Source of the DNA: an uncultured Eubacterium sp.
GTDB lineage: Bacteria > Bacillota > Clostridia > Oscillospirales > Acutalibacteraceae
Direction: 5' to 3'
Assembly: GCA_900539325.1 (NCBI GenBank)
Contig: UQCC01000001.1
Location: 186,001 to 250,000 of the forward strand
DNA length: 64,000 nt
Below are positions 1-9,086 of the stretch, in pieces (position 1 is the stretch's first letter; each line of letters begins with the position of its first letter). The position numbers were made by a program, and so were the translations under genes. The notes under the pieces are model-generated. The model was not told the origin of the DNA, did no database searches, and saw only the letters and a list, made by a program, of their open reading frames with translations.

Positions 1-1390
1 CTCCCTGAAATGCAGCTTGATAACTGATGTTGAAATAATTAGCCATATATCTCATATCGCCCGTAGAAAGAATGATGTTGTTATCGTCGCCGATTTCATA
101 AGCGTTGATTTGATATGATTTTGAAATTACATTGCTGAATTCTCTTGAAACGACATCACCGCGATATTGTGAATTTTTGATGAAAAGTCCACCGTTCTGT
201 CCTCTCATTGCCATATACAAAACTCTTGGATTTGACGGATTTGCGGTTATCGAACTGCTTGTCTTGTAAAATCCTACAAGATACGGAATGTTAGGCGAAG
301 AATTTGTATAAAGATATACACCGTTTTGATAGTAAAAATTCGCTGTTACATTGTTTCCTTCGGCAGTAAAGCTTGTTACAAGAGGATCGTTTGTGTATTC
401 ATACCACAAACATCCTGTGTTTAGCGGAATTGTTCCGTTGTCCGATGAAGAAAATTTTGGAGAAATATTCGGAGCAGGAGCACTCCATTCGGTCATAGAA
501 TTTACGGCGTTGCTAAGCGTTGTTGTGTATTGAGCAATGCTTAGTGAGGTGACGCCCCCGTATGAATATGCGTCAATGGCTTTTTGTGCGTTTACATAAG
601 CTGTGTAAGCATTACTCATATTTTTGTATATTTTTCCGCTTGCCATTTTGTTTTCAAATTCAGTCATAGCTTTTTTCAGCGGCTGAATTTCTGCAAGGGC
701 AAGGCTCGAAGCGTAATTTATTTTACCGAACTCAATCCAAACATCCGACCATTTGTTTGATGTGTTGCCGTTATTATTTCTGCTGCACATAGCAAGAAAT
801 GTGATGTCGTTTTTATTGTTTTGTTTGGCTGCATTAATTGCCGATGTAATATCGAGAGTTACATATTTGTTGTTATTATCGGTGTAATTGTGCTCAATAT
901 AACCGACTTTATTATTATCGTTTAATCCGAAAGTTTGCTTAATATAATTTACACTTCCGTTTCCGGCATTATTTGAAATTCCTGAATAAGCAGTGACTTT
1001 TTTTGTTTCGGATTTTGGTTTTAGGTACTCCGAAACGCTTGAAGAGTCTACATAATAAATTTCAATTCCGAAATTATCAATTTTTGTTTGATGCCAATTG
1101 TCGCTTGTTATTGTAATGCTTGCATAATCACCGACATTTATATTCGTAATATCATAATTCCAAAGACCTACCGTTGTATTGTTTTTCAATGAATCGTTGA
1201 TTATGTTGAAGATGTTTCCGTTGTATCTTGATGTATCTTCAATACCGCACAGCAAGCCGCTTTTGCTGAATGTAATTTCGCCTTCGCCTGCGCCGAATAC
1301 GGTTGTCAGACTTGTCGGTATAGCAGAAATTAATATAATCGTTGACATAAATAGAGAAGTCAGTGATTTTAATATTTTTTTATTTTTCAT
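1..1390 (-). CDS. Secreted protein, C-terminus beyond window edge (partial)
   Basis: The frame is open on the minus strand from an ATG at 1390 to the window edge, giving about 463 codons without a stop. The N-terminus is a classical signal peptide: several Lys residues, a hydrophobic stretch of about 18 residues, then a likely cleavage region near SLTTVFGAG. The rest is rich in Asn, Ser and Thr, as expected of an extracellular Gram-positive protein. It contains a helical stretch (around plus-strand positions 540-700) that resembles the FIVAR-like helical modules of surface proteins. No catalytic motif was recognised and the C-terminus is missing, so function is unknown. It diverges from the secreted PI-PLC-like gene across a 238 bp intergenic region, which suggests both are surface functions expressed from neighbouring promoters. 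Confidence 0.75.
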   Translation of the reverse strand, partial: MKNKKILKSLTSLFMSTIILISAIPTSLTTVFGAGEGEITFSKSGLLCGIEDTSRYNGNIFNIINDSLKNNTTVGLWNYDITNINVGDYASITITSDNWHQTKIDNFGIEIYYVDSSSVSEYLKPKSETKKVTAYSGISNNAGNGSVNYIKQTFGLNDNNKVGYIEHNYTDNNNKYVTLDITSAINAAKQNNKNDITFLAMCSRNNNGNTSNKWSDVWIEFGKINYASSLALAEIQPLKKAMTEFENKMASGKIYKNMSNAYTAYVNAQKAIDAYSYGGVTSLSIAQYTTTLSNAVNSMTEWSAPAPNISPKFSSSDNGTIPLNTGCLWYEYTNDPLVTSFTAEGNNVTANFYYQNGVYLYTNSSPNIPYLVGFYKTSSSITANPSNPRVLYMAMRGQNGGLFIKNSQYRGDVVSREFSNVISKSYQINAYEIGDDNNIILSTGDMRYMANYFNISYQAAFQG

Positions 1391-1628
1391 TGCGATTCTC
1401 CGTTTGTAATGATTTGTATGCGTATAATGATAGATATTTTATTCTTTTATATTATAAACAATTTATATGTATTGTTCAATTGGCATATTTAACATAATAT
1501 TAACACAAAAAATAGAACATTCGTCAATAGACATTGGGTGTTTTGATAAGGTATAATAATTGAGATGATAGATATTTTTATAATTTTACAAGTATATTAA
1601 CCTTAACTTATCTTTATCGGAGAGAAAA
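1391..1628. promoter_or_regulatory. Divergent AT-rich intergenic region with likely promoters
   Basis: This 238 bp stretch separates two divergent secreted-protein genes. On the plus strand a TATAAT box lies at 1552-1557, with a TAGACA-like -35 at 1528-1533 (18 bp spacer). A GGAGAG ribosome binding site precedes the ATG at 1629. No operator or RNA structure was recognised. Confidence 0.45.
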
Positions 1629-4600
1629 ATGAAAAAATTCAGTTCAAGAATTATAGCCGTTATATTGGCAGTTGTGCTGGTGTTTACATCGGCGTTGCCT
1701 ATTTCGGCAAAATCTTTTGCAACAAATTCACTTTTAACAACCGATGTAGGTCCTTCAAATTGGATGAGCGGAATAAAGGATAATACTTCGCTCTCGGATA
1801 TTACCATTCCGGGAACACACGATTCCGGTACTCAAAATGTAGACCTGCCGATATGGTCAAAAACACAGACACTTTCTATTTCGGAACAGCTTAACATAGG
1901 CATTAGATATTTTGATTTACGCCTTGAGCATGTATCCGATGTGTATTATAACGCCCAAATCGTTCATGGCTCTTCAAATTGTTGGAACAGTGGCGGCGGA
2001 CACCTTACGCTTTATGAGGTGTTGGAAGATATGTACGCTTTCCTTGACCGAAATCCAAGCGAAACAGTTATCGTAAGCGTTAAGCAGGATTACGGAAATG
2101 ATATTAACGCTCTTGCAAACGATGTTAATACACTCATTGATTTAAGAAGCAAATATTGGTTTACCGGCTCATACACTCCGTCACTCGGTTCTGTCAGGGG
2201 TAAATGCGTTCTTGCGACCCGAATAAGTGAAGTCGGAAGAGGTATCAGTCTCAGCTGGGGCGATCAAGGCTCCGACGGCGGTGCTGTGGATTCGGGTTGG
2301 ATGAAGGTTCAGGACAGATACAAAATGTCGCCTTCATCAAAATGGTCCAATGCCGCAAAACCTATGCTTGATGAAAAAAAGCCGAACGGCGTTTGGTATG
2401 TTAATTTTATGTCTACGACCGGTGGCGGTATTTCGGGTGTCGAACCTAATGCGGCAACTATGAAAGGTTATTTCAGAACATATGAAATGATGAATAATAA
2501 ATGTTACGGTATTATTTGTCTTGACTATGCCGATGAGGATTTAACCTCAAAAATTTACAAGGCAAACGACCTTGTCGCCAAGGCTCAAGCCGACAGCGAA
2601 AAAGGGCAGTATTATTACAGGCTTAATTTAAATACATGGGATGATGTTCCATCGTCTTGGCAAAGCGTTTCTTGTAGGCTCTATTATAAAACCAACAACG
2701 GAACCGGTGATGTAAAATCCGTTCTTTTGTTTGACCAAACGGATGCTTACAAAGGCTATGCTTTTGTTTCAGCAGTTACAAACAATGATTTTACAGGATA
2801 TGTTGACGGCTTTCCGATAAAGGTTGAAATGTCTTTTCATTGGACAAACAATGACGGTGTCGGAATTGACCAAAGGTTGTATGTGGGTAACGGACCGGAT
2901 GATAATTTGACCATGATAGGTAAAAGTACCGTCAGATATACTAATTCAACAAATTCTTCCACAGGTTTTTCTGCCGATGCAAGTACTTATCCGCAGATTA
3001 AAACCATTTCTTTTGTCGATAAGTCTGATTTGAATATTGCCGTTCCTGCCGTAGCTTCGGATTCGGTAAATACATACACATTAAAATACAGTATTCGCGA
3101 CCAATATGATGTTAAGTGGCAAGACGATTCCGCTTCGCTTAGTGCCGATGCGGATTATCCCGGTATAACATTTTCGCGAAATCGCCTTTTGGTAGATAAA
3201 AATGCCAATGATATAGCACCTAATACATCCTTCAATGTTTACGCTGCTTATAATTCCGCAAACGGTGTTTTGCGTAGTTCTCCTCGCAGAATAACCGTGT
3301 CACCAAACAAAATTCCGTATAAGTTTGTTAATTACAACGGGGATGTTCTTCAGCAAGGTTCCGATTATTCAGGCGTTACGCCGCAATATACCGGTGAAAC
3401 ACCAAAGCGTGAACCGGACGAAAACGGTCATTATACCTTTACATCTTGGACTCCTTTATCTCCATTGTCGGTAAAGAATAATGTTTATACGGCTTTCTTT
3501 ACCGTCAATAAGCATCTTGTGAGCAAAACCGTTGTTCAAAAGGCGGCAACCTGTACCGAATCAGGTATAAGCACAAACTATTGTACTTGCGGCTATTCTT
3601 GGACAAATGTAACTCATGCAACAGGACACAACTATATCACCGTTCATAAAGACCCTACTTGCACCGAGGATGGATATAATAAAGAAGTTTGCCGTGTAGA
3701 CGGTGATGTTAAAACAAATACCGTATTACCGGCTACGGGTCATGATACCAAAAATGCGGTAAAAGGTGAATATGTTGCTTCTTCAAATGGCGAAAACGGC
3801 TACATTCCGTTTTATTGCCCGGTATGCAATGAAGAAATCGTTTCTATTCGAAAATACGATACCGTTAATTGGAGTGCGTATTATGATGCAGTCGGCGTTG
3901 TAAACGGAATTATGGTTGATTCTGATTATTCATCTTATAATTCCGAATATGTTGCCGAGTTTGAAGCTGCCGTTGCTGCGGCTCGCAGTATTGAAAATGA
4001 CGAAAGCAAAAATAATTTGCAATCAAATATTGACGAAGCGGCAAATCAAATCAACAAAGCCGTTGCTGATTTCTGCTCAAAAATCGGAGTGAATTATTAT
4101 ACTCTTAATTTTGTGTTTGATAACGGCGTTAGCCGTAAGCTTACATATAAAGAGGGTACCGCTGTTTCAAATATAGCTGTTCCTGCAAATACGGCAACCG
4201 TTATGACTGAAAATACCCACACAATTTACAGATGGGGCACGATTGCAACAGTTACCCAAAACAAAACTTATGTTGAAAGCAGTGTAACAAAGCCTCATAC
4301 ATTCAATACATTTATTTCACCGGATATTGAACATACCGGAAAATGTACAGAAGATGTTACGGTAGAGCACAGATGTATTTGCGGTTATTCATACACCGAG
4401 AACAATGGTAAAGGCACTATTCACGACTGGGGTGAGTGGACTTCAAACGGTGACGGAACCCATACTCATCATTGCTTAAATGATAACTCTCATACAGAAA
4501 CAGACGCTTGTGTTATTAACACCGAAACACATGCTTGTGTTATCTGCTCTTATAAACTTAATGTTTCAAATTATGAATACTATATTGAAATATCCGAAAA

Positions 4601-5282
4601 ATTGTTGAATTCAGATTCAAAAAAATATTCGCCTGAAGCATTGGAAAAACATAAGGCTGTTGTTGAAAAAGCAAAAGAAGATTTTAATAATGCTGATACT
4701 CAGGCTAAAATTGACAACATCTCGTCTGCTTTGTCTGTTTCGTGTATGAATGTTATGATGACAACAAGGTATTACCATGTTAAGTTTTCATATGTTATTG
4801 ATGATGAAACAGTTGTTGAAGTTACATCTTCGGATGATTTGTATGACAGTTCCGTTACCTTTGAAATTCCGTCCGATGTTTTACAAAACAGAATTGTTGA
4901 AAAGTGGACCTTGTATAATGCAGACACCGATACAATTACAAGATGTGCGGAAAATGTAACATCACTTACCTTTAATGTAAGCGACAATGTAGAATATATT
5001 GCTTATATTAAAACGGAAAAGAACGATGCTTCTCAAAAATCGACCGTCACTCTTCTTGATAACGACGGCAGAGTTACACAAACTCTTGAAATTGAAAATG
5101 GGGAATACAGCATTACCGTTGACGGTGCAACTTTAACGATGACAAGCGGTGACAAAGTATATACCTTTACTGCAAAAAATGTTGCTTTCCGTAAGGTGAC
5201 CGGATTTTCAACAGATAATGCTCCTGTTCCTGATATGATTTCGGTATCATCCGATATTACTATAAACACATTATATACATAA
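1629..5282 (+). CDS. Secreted phosphatidylinositol-specific phospholipase C-like protein with surface repeats
   Basis: 1217 residues. Residues 1-28 form a signal peptide ending near PISAKS. Residues about 45-320 match the PI-PLC X domain of the bacterial type: the GTHDSGT motif gives H64-D65, DLR gives R98, and IVHG gives the second histidine H113. These correspond to H32, D33, R69 and H82 of the Bacillus cereus enzyme. Such enzymes cleave phosphatidylinositol or GPI anchors outside the cell. The long C-terminal part contains Cys/His-rich repeats (about 630-720 and 900-977), of the kind seen in Clostridia surface proteins, and two helical FIVAR-like modules (about 750-815 and 980-1039). No LPXTG or other sorting signal is visible at the end, so it is probably released or held non-covalently. 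Start chosen for the GGAGAG site and the signal peptide. The substrate is inferred from the family only. Confidence 0.85.
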   Translation: MKKFSSRIIAVILAVVLVFTSALPISAKSFATNSLLTTDVGPSNWMSGIKDNTSLSDITIPGTHDSGTQNVDLPIWSKTQTLSISEQLNIGIRYFDLRLEHVSDVYYNAQIVHGSSNCWNSGGGHLTLYEVLEDMYAFLDRNPSETVIVSVKQDYGNDINALANDVNTLIDLRSKYWFTGSYTPSLGSVRGKCVLATRISEVGRGISLSWGDQGSDGGAVDSGWMKVQDRYKMSPSSKWSNAAKPMLDEKKPNGVWYVNFMSTTGGGISGVEPNAATMKGYFRTYEMMNNKCYGIICLDYADEDLTSKIYKANDLVAKAQADSEKGQYYYRLNLNTWDDVPSSWQSVSCRLYYKTNNGTGDVKSVLLFDQTDAYKGYAFVSAVTNNDFTGYVDGFPIKVEMSFHWTNNDGVGIDQRLYVGNGPDDNLTMIGKSTVRYTNSTNSSTGFSADASTYPQIKTISFVDKSDLNIAVPAVASDSVNTYTLKYSIRDQYDVKWQDDSASLSADADYPGITFSRNRLLVDKNANDIAPNTSFNVYAAYNSANGVLRSSPRRITVSPNKIPYKFVNYNGDVLQQGSDYSGVTPQYTGETPKREPDENGHYTFTSWTPLSPLSVKNNVYTAFFTVNKHLVSKTVVQKAATCTESGISTNYCTCGYSWTNVTHATGHNYITVHKDPTCTEDGYNKEVCRVDGDVKTNTVLPATGHDTKNAVKGEYVASSNGENGYIPFYCPVCNEEIVSIRKYDTVNWSAYYDAVGVVNGIMVDSDYSSYNSEYVAEFEAAVAAARSIENDESKNNLQSNIDEAANQINKAVADFCSKIGVNYYTLNFVFDNGVSRKLTYKEGTAVSNIAVPANTATVMTENTHTIYRWGTIATVTQNKTYVESSVTKPHTFNTFISPDIEHTGKCTEDVTVEHRCICGYSYTENNGKGTIHDWGEWTSNGDGTHTHHCLNDNSHTETDACVINTETHACVICSYKLNVSNYEYYIEISEKLLNSDSKKYSPEALEKHKAVVEKAKEDFNNADTQAKIDNISSALSVSCMNVMMTTRYYHVKFSYVIDDETVVEVTSSDDLYDSSVTFEIPSDVLQNRIVEKWTLYNADTDTITRCAENVTSLTFNVSDNVEYIAYIKTEKNDASQKSTVTLLDNDGRVTQTLEIENGEYSITVDGATLTMTSGDKVYTFTAKNVAFRKVTGFSTDNAPVPDMISVSSDITINTLYT

Positions 5283-5337
5283 TTTATTTTGAATAGGCAG
5301 TTAGTTATAATAAGTTATTTTTACGATAGAGAAATTT

Positions 5338-5979
5338 ATGATAGAAATTGATAATAACAGCAGAGTTCTGTTTTTCGGTGACAGTGTAACTGACATAGAT
5401 TTTAATCGTCAGTATGACCATTTGCTTCACGGCAAGCAGGTTTATGCCCTTAATATTGGCGAAGAAATCAAGAAAAAGTTTCCGAACGCCGAGGTGTTTT
5501 ACAAGGGGATTGTTGATGATAGAACCTACAATCTTTGCAATAGAATGGACGATGATTGCATTGCGCTGAAACCGAATGTTGTGATTATGCTTGTCGGCGG
5601 AAATGATGCGTGGGAGGAGTATTCTCCCGAATTGTGCCCACCGCCAAATCAAACTTTGGAATCAAATATGGATGAGCTTTTTGGTAGAATGAAAAATGAA
5701 CTTGATGATGTTCAAATCCTTTATGTTCTTCCGTTTTTGGTTGATACGCTTGAGGAGTTTCACCCGTTTATCAAAACGCTAAATCGGTTTAGAAAACGAC
5801 TTAAATTGTCGGCACAGGCAAACGGAATAGAAATTCTTGATTTGCAACCCGTGCTTGATGAAACACAAAAAACATTTTCTCCGCAGGAACTTTCAGCCGA
5901 TTCGTTTCATCCAACCGACCTTTGCCACAAAATTATTTCCGATGAAATATTGAAGCATTTATCTCTTGACACGGAATAA
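5338..5979 (+). CDS. SGNH/GDSL-family hydrolase (esterase/lipase-like)
   Basis: 213 residues with the blocks of the SGNH superfamily: FGDSVTD near the N-terminus (nucleophile Ser), GGND in the middle (oxyanion Asn) and DSFHPT near the C-terminus (Asp-x-x-His catalytic pair). Members are esterases, acyl-carbohydrate deacetylases or lysophospholipases. There is no signal peptide, so the enzyme is probably cytosolic. It follows the PI-PLC-like gene by 55 bp on the same strand with no terminator between, so the two may be co-transcribed. The 3' end of the gene contains the -35 element of the next promoter. The substrate cannot be read from the sequence; deacylation of imported glycans is a reasonable guess. 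Confidence 0.85.
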   Translation: MIEIDNNSRVLFFGDSVTDIDFNRQYDHLLHGKQVYALNIGEEIKKKFPNAEVFYKGIVDDRTYNLCNRMDDDCIALKPNVVIMLVGGNDAWEEYSPELCPPPNQTLESNMDELFGRMKNELDDVQILYVLPFLVDTLEEFHPFIKTLNRFRKRLKLSAQANGIEILDLQPVLDETQKTFSPQELSADSFHPTDLCHKIISDEILKHLSLDTE

Positions 5980-5994
5980 TCTGTGTATTATAAT
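5966..5994 (+). promoter_or_regulatory. Sigma-A promoter for the Mn2+ riboswitch-oadB transcript
   Basis: A perfect TTGACA (5966-5971) and TATAAT (5989-5994) are separated by 17 bp. The -35 box lies inside the last codons of the SGNH hydrolase gene. Transcription should start near 6001, just before the riboswitch aptamer. Confidence 0.85.
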
Positions 5995-6001
5995 ATTTTT
6001 C

Positions 6002-6137
6002 GGAAAAAAGGGAGTAGTTAGCATTTGCATTGCAAATGTTGCATAGGTCGTCAGTACGGGAAAACCCGGTCTGTGCAGTTCCAAATGGTATTAACAAGAC
6101 TTTTGCCGTTTTATTACGGCAAAGGTCTGTTTTTTTA
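6002..6137 (+). promoter_or_regulatory. yybP-ykoY (Mn2+) riboswitch with intrinsic terminator
   Basis: The leader carries the conserved family elements in order: GGGAGTAG near 6010, GGTCGTCA near 6046, the paired CCGGTCTGTG near 6065, and AACAAGACTTTT near 6093. These match, block by block, the Lactococcus yybP-ykoY aptamer that binds Mn2+ with two conserved loops. The 3' strand of P1 overlaps the 5' strand of a strong terminator: a 13 bp stem 6097-6109/6116-6128 (one G-U) followed by a T run to 6137. That arrangement predicts an ON switch, since ligand-stabilised P1 prevents the terminator. Known targets are Mn2+ exporters, TerC-like proteins and P-type ATPases; here it precedes an OadB-like gene. 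The identification is by motif, not by covariance search. Confidence 0.88.
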
Positions 6138-6156
6138 ATACGCAAAGGAGGATTTT

Positions 6157-7311
6157 ATGGAAACAATACTTTTAAGAGCATCTGTTTTGCAGGAATTCGC
6201 CAATCTTTTCTCCAATATCGGAGAAATAAAATGGCAAATGGTTTTGATGTGGGCAGTCGGTGGATTGCTCGTTTATCTTGCAATTGCAAAAGAGATGGAA
6301 CCAACACTTTTGTTGCCGATGGGCTTCGGCACAATTCTTGTCAATTTGCCTTGGTCGGGTGCAATCACTCAACCCGGAGCAGAGGAAGGACCGATTGACA
6401 CCTTGTTTAACGCAGGTATAGCCAATGAGCTGTTCCCGTTGTTGCTGTTTATCGGTATCGGTGCAATGATAGACTTCGGTCCGTTGCTTAAAAATCCGTG
6501 GTTGATGCTTTTCGGTGCTGCCGCACAGTTTGGCATATTCTTTACATTCTTTGTTGCAAGCTTTTTCTTTGATGTCAATGACGCCGCTTCAATCGCCATT
6601 ATCGGTGCGGCAGACGGTCCGACATCAATCTTCGTTGCAAATGAGCTTAACTCCAAGTACCTCGGTGCAATTATGGTTGCGGCATATTCGTATATGGCTC
6701 TTGTGCCTATTGTTCAGCCTCCTGTTATCAAGGCTGTCACAACCAAGAAAGAACGCCAAATCCGTATGAAGTATTCGGCAGGCGATGTATCAAAAACAAC
6801 CAAGATTTTGTTCCCGATTGTTGTTACTGTTATTGCAGGCCTCGTTGCTCCAAAATCGGTTGCTCTTGTCGGCTTCTTGATGTTCGGCAATCTCATCAGA
6901 GAATGCGGCGTGCTCAATAATCTTTCAGAAACCGCACAAAATTCATTTGCAAATATCATCACAATTCTTTTGGGTATCACTGTTGCAGGCAGAATGAACT
7001 ATAAGTCTTTCGTTCAGTGGGACACAATTTTGATTCTTGCCCTCGGTTTGGTTGCGTTTGTATTCGACACAATCGGCGGTGTTGTGTTTGCAAAGTTCCT
7101 CAATTTGTTCTTGCCAAAGGATAAAAAAATCAACCCTATGATTGGTGCGGCAGGTATTTCCGCATTCCCAATGAGCGGTAGAGTTGTCAATCAAATGGGA
7201 CTTAAAGAGGATAATCAAAACTTCTTGCTTATGCAATCAATCAGCGTTAATGTTTCGGGTCAAATTGCTTCTGTTATTGCCGGCGGCTTAATCCTGACTC
7301 TTGTATCTTAA
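6157..7311 (+). CDS. oadB: Na+-transporting decarboxylase beta subunit (OadB family)
   Basis: 384 residues, highly hydrophobic with about ten membrane segments. The family signature GAADGPTSIF contains the essential membrane Asp (D153; D203 in Klebsiella OadB). The C-terminal block from NPMIG to MQSISVNVSG matches the conserved region with the second set of Na+ ligands. Family members (oxaloacetate, methylmalonyl-CoA or glutaconyl-CoA decarboxylase beta subunits) couple decarboxylation of carboxybiotin to Na+ export across the cytoplasmic membrane. A good ribosome binding site (AAAGGAGG) fixes the ATG. A small gamma-like gene follows after 15 bp, but no alpha or biotin-carrier subunit lies in the window, so the partner must be elsewhere or this is an orphan with another role. 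Expression is predicted to be under the upstream Mn2+ riboswitch. Confidence 0.88.
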   Translation: METILLRASVLQEFANLFSNIGEIKWQMVLMWAVGGLLVYLAIAKEMEPTLLLPMGFGTILVNLPWSGAITQPGAEEGPIDTLFNAGIANELFPLLLFIGIGAMIDFGPLLKNPWLMLFGAAAQFGIFFTFFVASFFFDVNDAASIAIIGAADGPTSIFVANELNSKYLGAIMVAAYSYMALVPIVQPPVIKAVTTKKERQIRMKYSAGDVSKTTKILFPIVVTVIAGLVAPKSVALVGFLMFGNLIRECGVLNNLSETAQNSFANIITILLGITVAGRMNYKSFVQWDTILILALGLVAFVFDTIGGVVFAKFLNLFLPKDKKINPMIGAAGISAFPMSGRVVNQMGLKEDNQNFLLMQSISVNVSGQIASVIAGGLILTLVS

Positions 7312-7326
7312 TAAGGAGGGAATATA

Positions 7327-7515
7327 ATGCAAAATTTATTTATTTCTCTTTTAACGGTTTTTACAATGGCAATTCACGCAAATAGCTGGAAAACTTCACT
7401 TCCTGTTGTTTTGTACGGAATGCTCGGTATATTTATTGTTATCGGCGTTATCGTTCTTGTAACTTACTTGCTTAATAAATCCACATCTAAGAAAAAAGAT
7501 GATTCGGATAAATAG
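7327..7515 (+). CDS. Small membrane protein, OadG/gamma-subunit-like
   Basis: 62 residues with a hydrophobic N-terminal stretch, one clear membrane helix (roughly residues 26-50) and a Lys/Asp-rich cytosolic tail. Size, topology and position directly behind an OadB gene fit the gamma subunit of Na+-pumping decarboxylases, which anchors and assembles the complex. A strong AAGGAGGG site lies in front of the ATG and the spacing to oadB is 15 bp, so they share a transcript. Sequence conservation in this family is low, so the call rests mainly on context. Confidence 0.65.
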   Translation: MQNLFISLLTVFTMAIHANSWKTSLPVVLYGMLGIFIVIGVIVLVTYLLNKSTSKKKDDSDK

Positions 7516-7533
7516 TTTTTTATAACATAAACA

Positions 7534-7563
7534 AAAACGGAGAGGCTTGAACCTCTCCGTTTT
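7534..7563. terminator. Bidirectional terminator between oadG-like and GPH transporter genes
   Basis: A perfect 12 bp inverted repeat (7534-7545/7552-7563, loop of 6) has A-rich and T-rich flanks. It sits between convergent genes and can serve both. Confidence 0.85.
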
Positions 7564-7577
7564 ACTTTTCTGTTTAT

Positions 7578-9086
7578 TTATTGCATTTTTGCTTCACGCT
7601 TTGCTTCAAGCTCTTTTTGTGCTTCTTCCTTTACCTTGCCGGTATAGTCGTTGAAGAACATAGGAATGATTGTAAGCAAGAATCCGATTGCCGGAACAAT
7701 TGTTACAAGAGCAACAAGCATTTTTTGTGTACTCTCCGATTGCTGGAAGAATATTTGTCTGCCCGCAATATCCACAAGTGATTTGTCAACAGCCTTAAAG
7801 TCTGTTTTGGCAAGAATTTGACCGAATACAAATGTTGCAACAGCGGCGTTAACCTTTGAAAGGAAGGTCTGGAATGCAAAGCACACACCCTCTTGGCGTT
7901 CGCCTGTTTTCCATTCAAGATAGTCAACTGCGTCGGCAATGAGTGCATAGGTGATTACATTGTAAATACCGAGCGGAAGACCCATCAAGAAAAGGAATAC
8001 CCACAAAACATAAATGTTAGCCTTTGTTACATCGTGAGCCATTACCAAATAGCAAAGTGCGTGTACAACCATGCCGAAAAGTGCAGAACCGATGTAGATT
8101 TGCTTGAGTGAAAATTTCTTTCTGAGAACAGGGAAGATGGCCATAGCCGGTACCATACCCACGCCGATAGCAACTGTGAGTGTTGTTACGATGGTTCCGC
8201 GAGGAATCCAAAAATCGTAAGCCGCAGCGGCATCAACATTGTCAACAAGTGTTGTTTGAGCACCCGGTAAGAAGTCCTTGAAAATCTGTGTAAAGTCTGT
8301 GTAGTTTTGGATGATAACATAGTTGCCGATGTAGTCTGCACATTGGTTTGCAGTAACCATTGTTGAACCGAGAACAGCAGCAAAAATAACGATGATGAGG
8401 AGCTTGTTTTTGCCAAGAACAACAAATGTTTCCTTAAATGACGGTGTGTGATCCATCTTTGGAACTCTTTCCTTTGAAACAAAGAAAATGAGAATAGAAA
8501 GTGCACATCCGAGAACAGCAAAGATTACACCTGAAAGGAAGAAACCCTTTGTGTAGCCCATATTGCTCTGGTAAAGAATCGGAACAAGAAGTGCAGGCAA
8601 AATACCGCCGAATGTAGAACCGAGTCTTGCGGTTGAGATAAATGATGTTCTTTCGCTTTCAAGCGGTGTGATAACCGATGAAAGTCCCCAAAACGGAACA
8701 TCCTGTACCGTAAATGCAACACCCCAAAGAATGTATGTAACAAGTGCCCATACAAATGCAGCCTTTGAACCTTCTTCGAAAGGTGCAGAGAACAATGCGA
8801 TTGTTGTCAATGCAATCGGCACAGGTGAGAACAAAAGGTAAGGACGCATCTTGCCCCATTTTGACTTTGTTCTGTCAACAATCATACCCATTACAGGGTC
8901 GTTGAGTGCGTCAAAAATTCTGCCGATAAGAATAATTGTTGTGCCTTGTTTAAGTGTCAAGCCTGCTCCGTTTTGGAAAAATACGAGAGTAAACATTGAC
9001 ATAAGTGTGTATATGCCTGAACGGCCGAACGCACCCACTGTAAAGCAAATACGCTCTTTCATTGTTAAGTATTTTTTCTGCTCCAT
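7578..9086 (-). CDS. GPH-family (MFS-type) sugar/cation symporter
   Basis: 502 residues with about twelve membrane segments. The N-terminal block GRIFDALNDPVMG with the following DRTKSKWG is the hallmark of glycoside-pentoside-hexuronide:cation symporters (MelB, XylP, UidB relatives). It should import a mono- or oligosaccharide with H+ or Na+. The start codon overlaps the stop of the sulfatase gene (TAATG), so it is the last gene of the minus-strand operon TauE/SafE-sulfatase-transporter. The context suggests the substrate is a sulfated or desulfated sugar, possibly from host mucin or glycosaminoglycan; that is inference. Confidence 0.88.
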   Translation of the reverse strand: MEQKKYLTMKERICFTVGAFGRSGIYTLMSMFTLVFFQNGAGLTLKQGTTIILIGRIFDALNDPVMGMIVDRTKSKWGKMRPYLLFSPVPIALTTIALFSAPFEEGSKAAFVWALVTYILWGVAFTVQDVPFWGLSSVITPLESERTSFISTARLGSTFGGILPALLVPILYQSNMGYTKGFFLSGVIFAVLGCALSILIFFVSKERVPKMDHTPSFKETFVVLGKNKLLIIVIFAAVLGSTMVTANQCADYIGNYVIIQNYTDFTQIFKDFLPGAQTTLVDNVDAAAAYDFWIPRGTIVTTLTVAIGVGMVPAMAIFPVLRKKFSLKQIYIGSALFGMVVHALCYLVMAHDVTKANIYVLWVFLFLMGLPLGIYNVITYALIADAVDYLEWKTGERQEGVCFAFQTFLSKVNAAVATFVFGQILAKTDFKAVDKSLVDIAGRQIFFQQSESTQKMLVALVTIVPAIGFLLTIIPMFFNDYTGKVKEEAQKELEAKREAKMQ

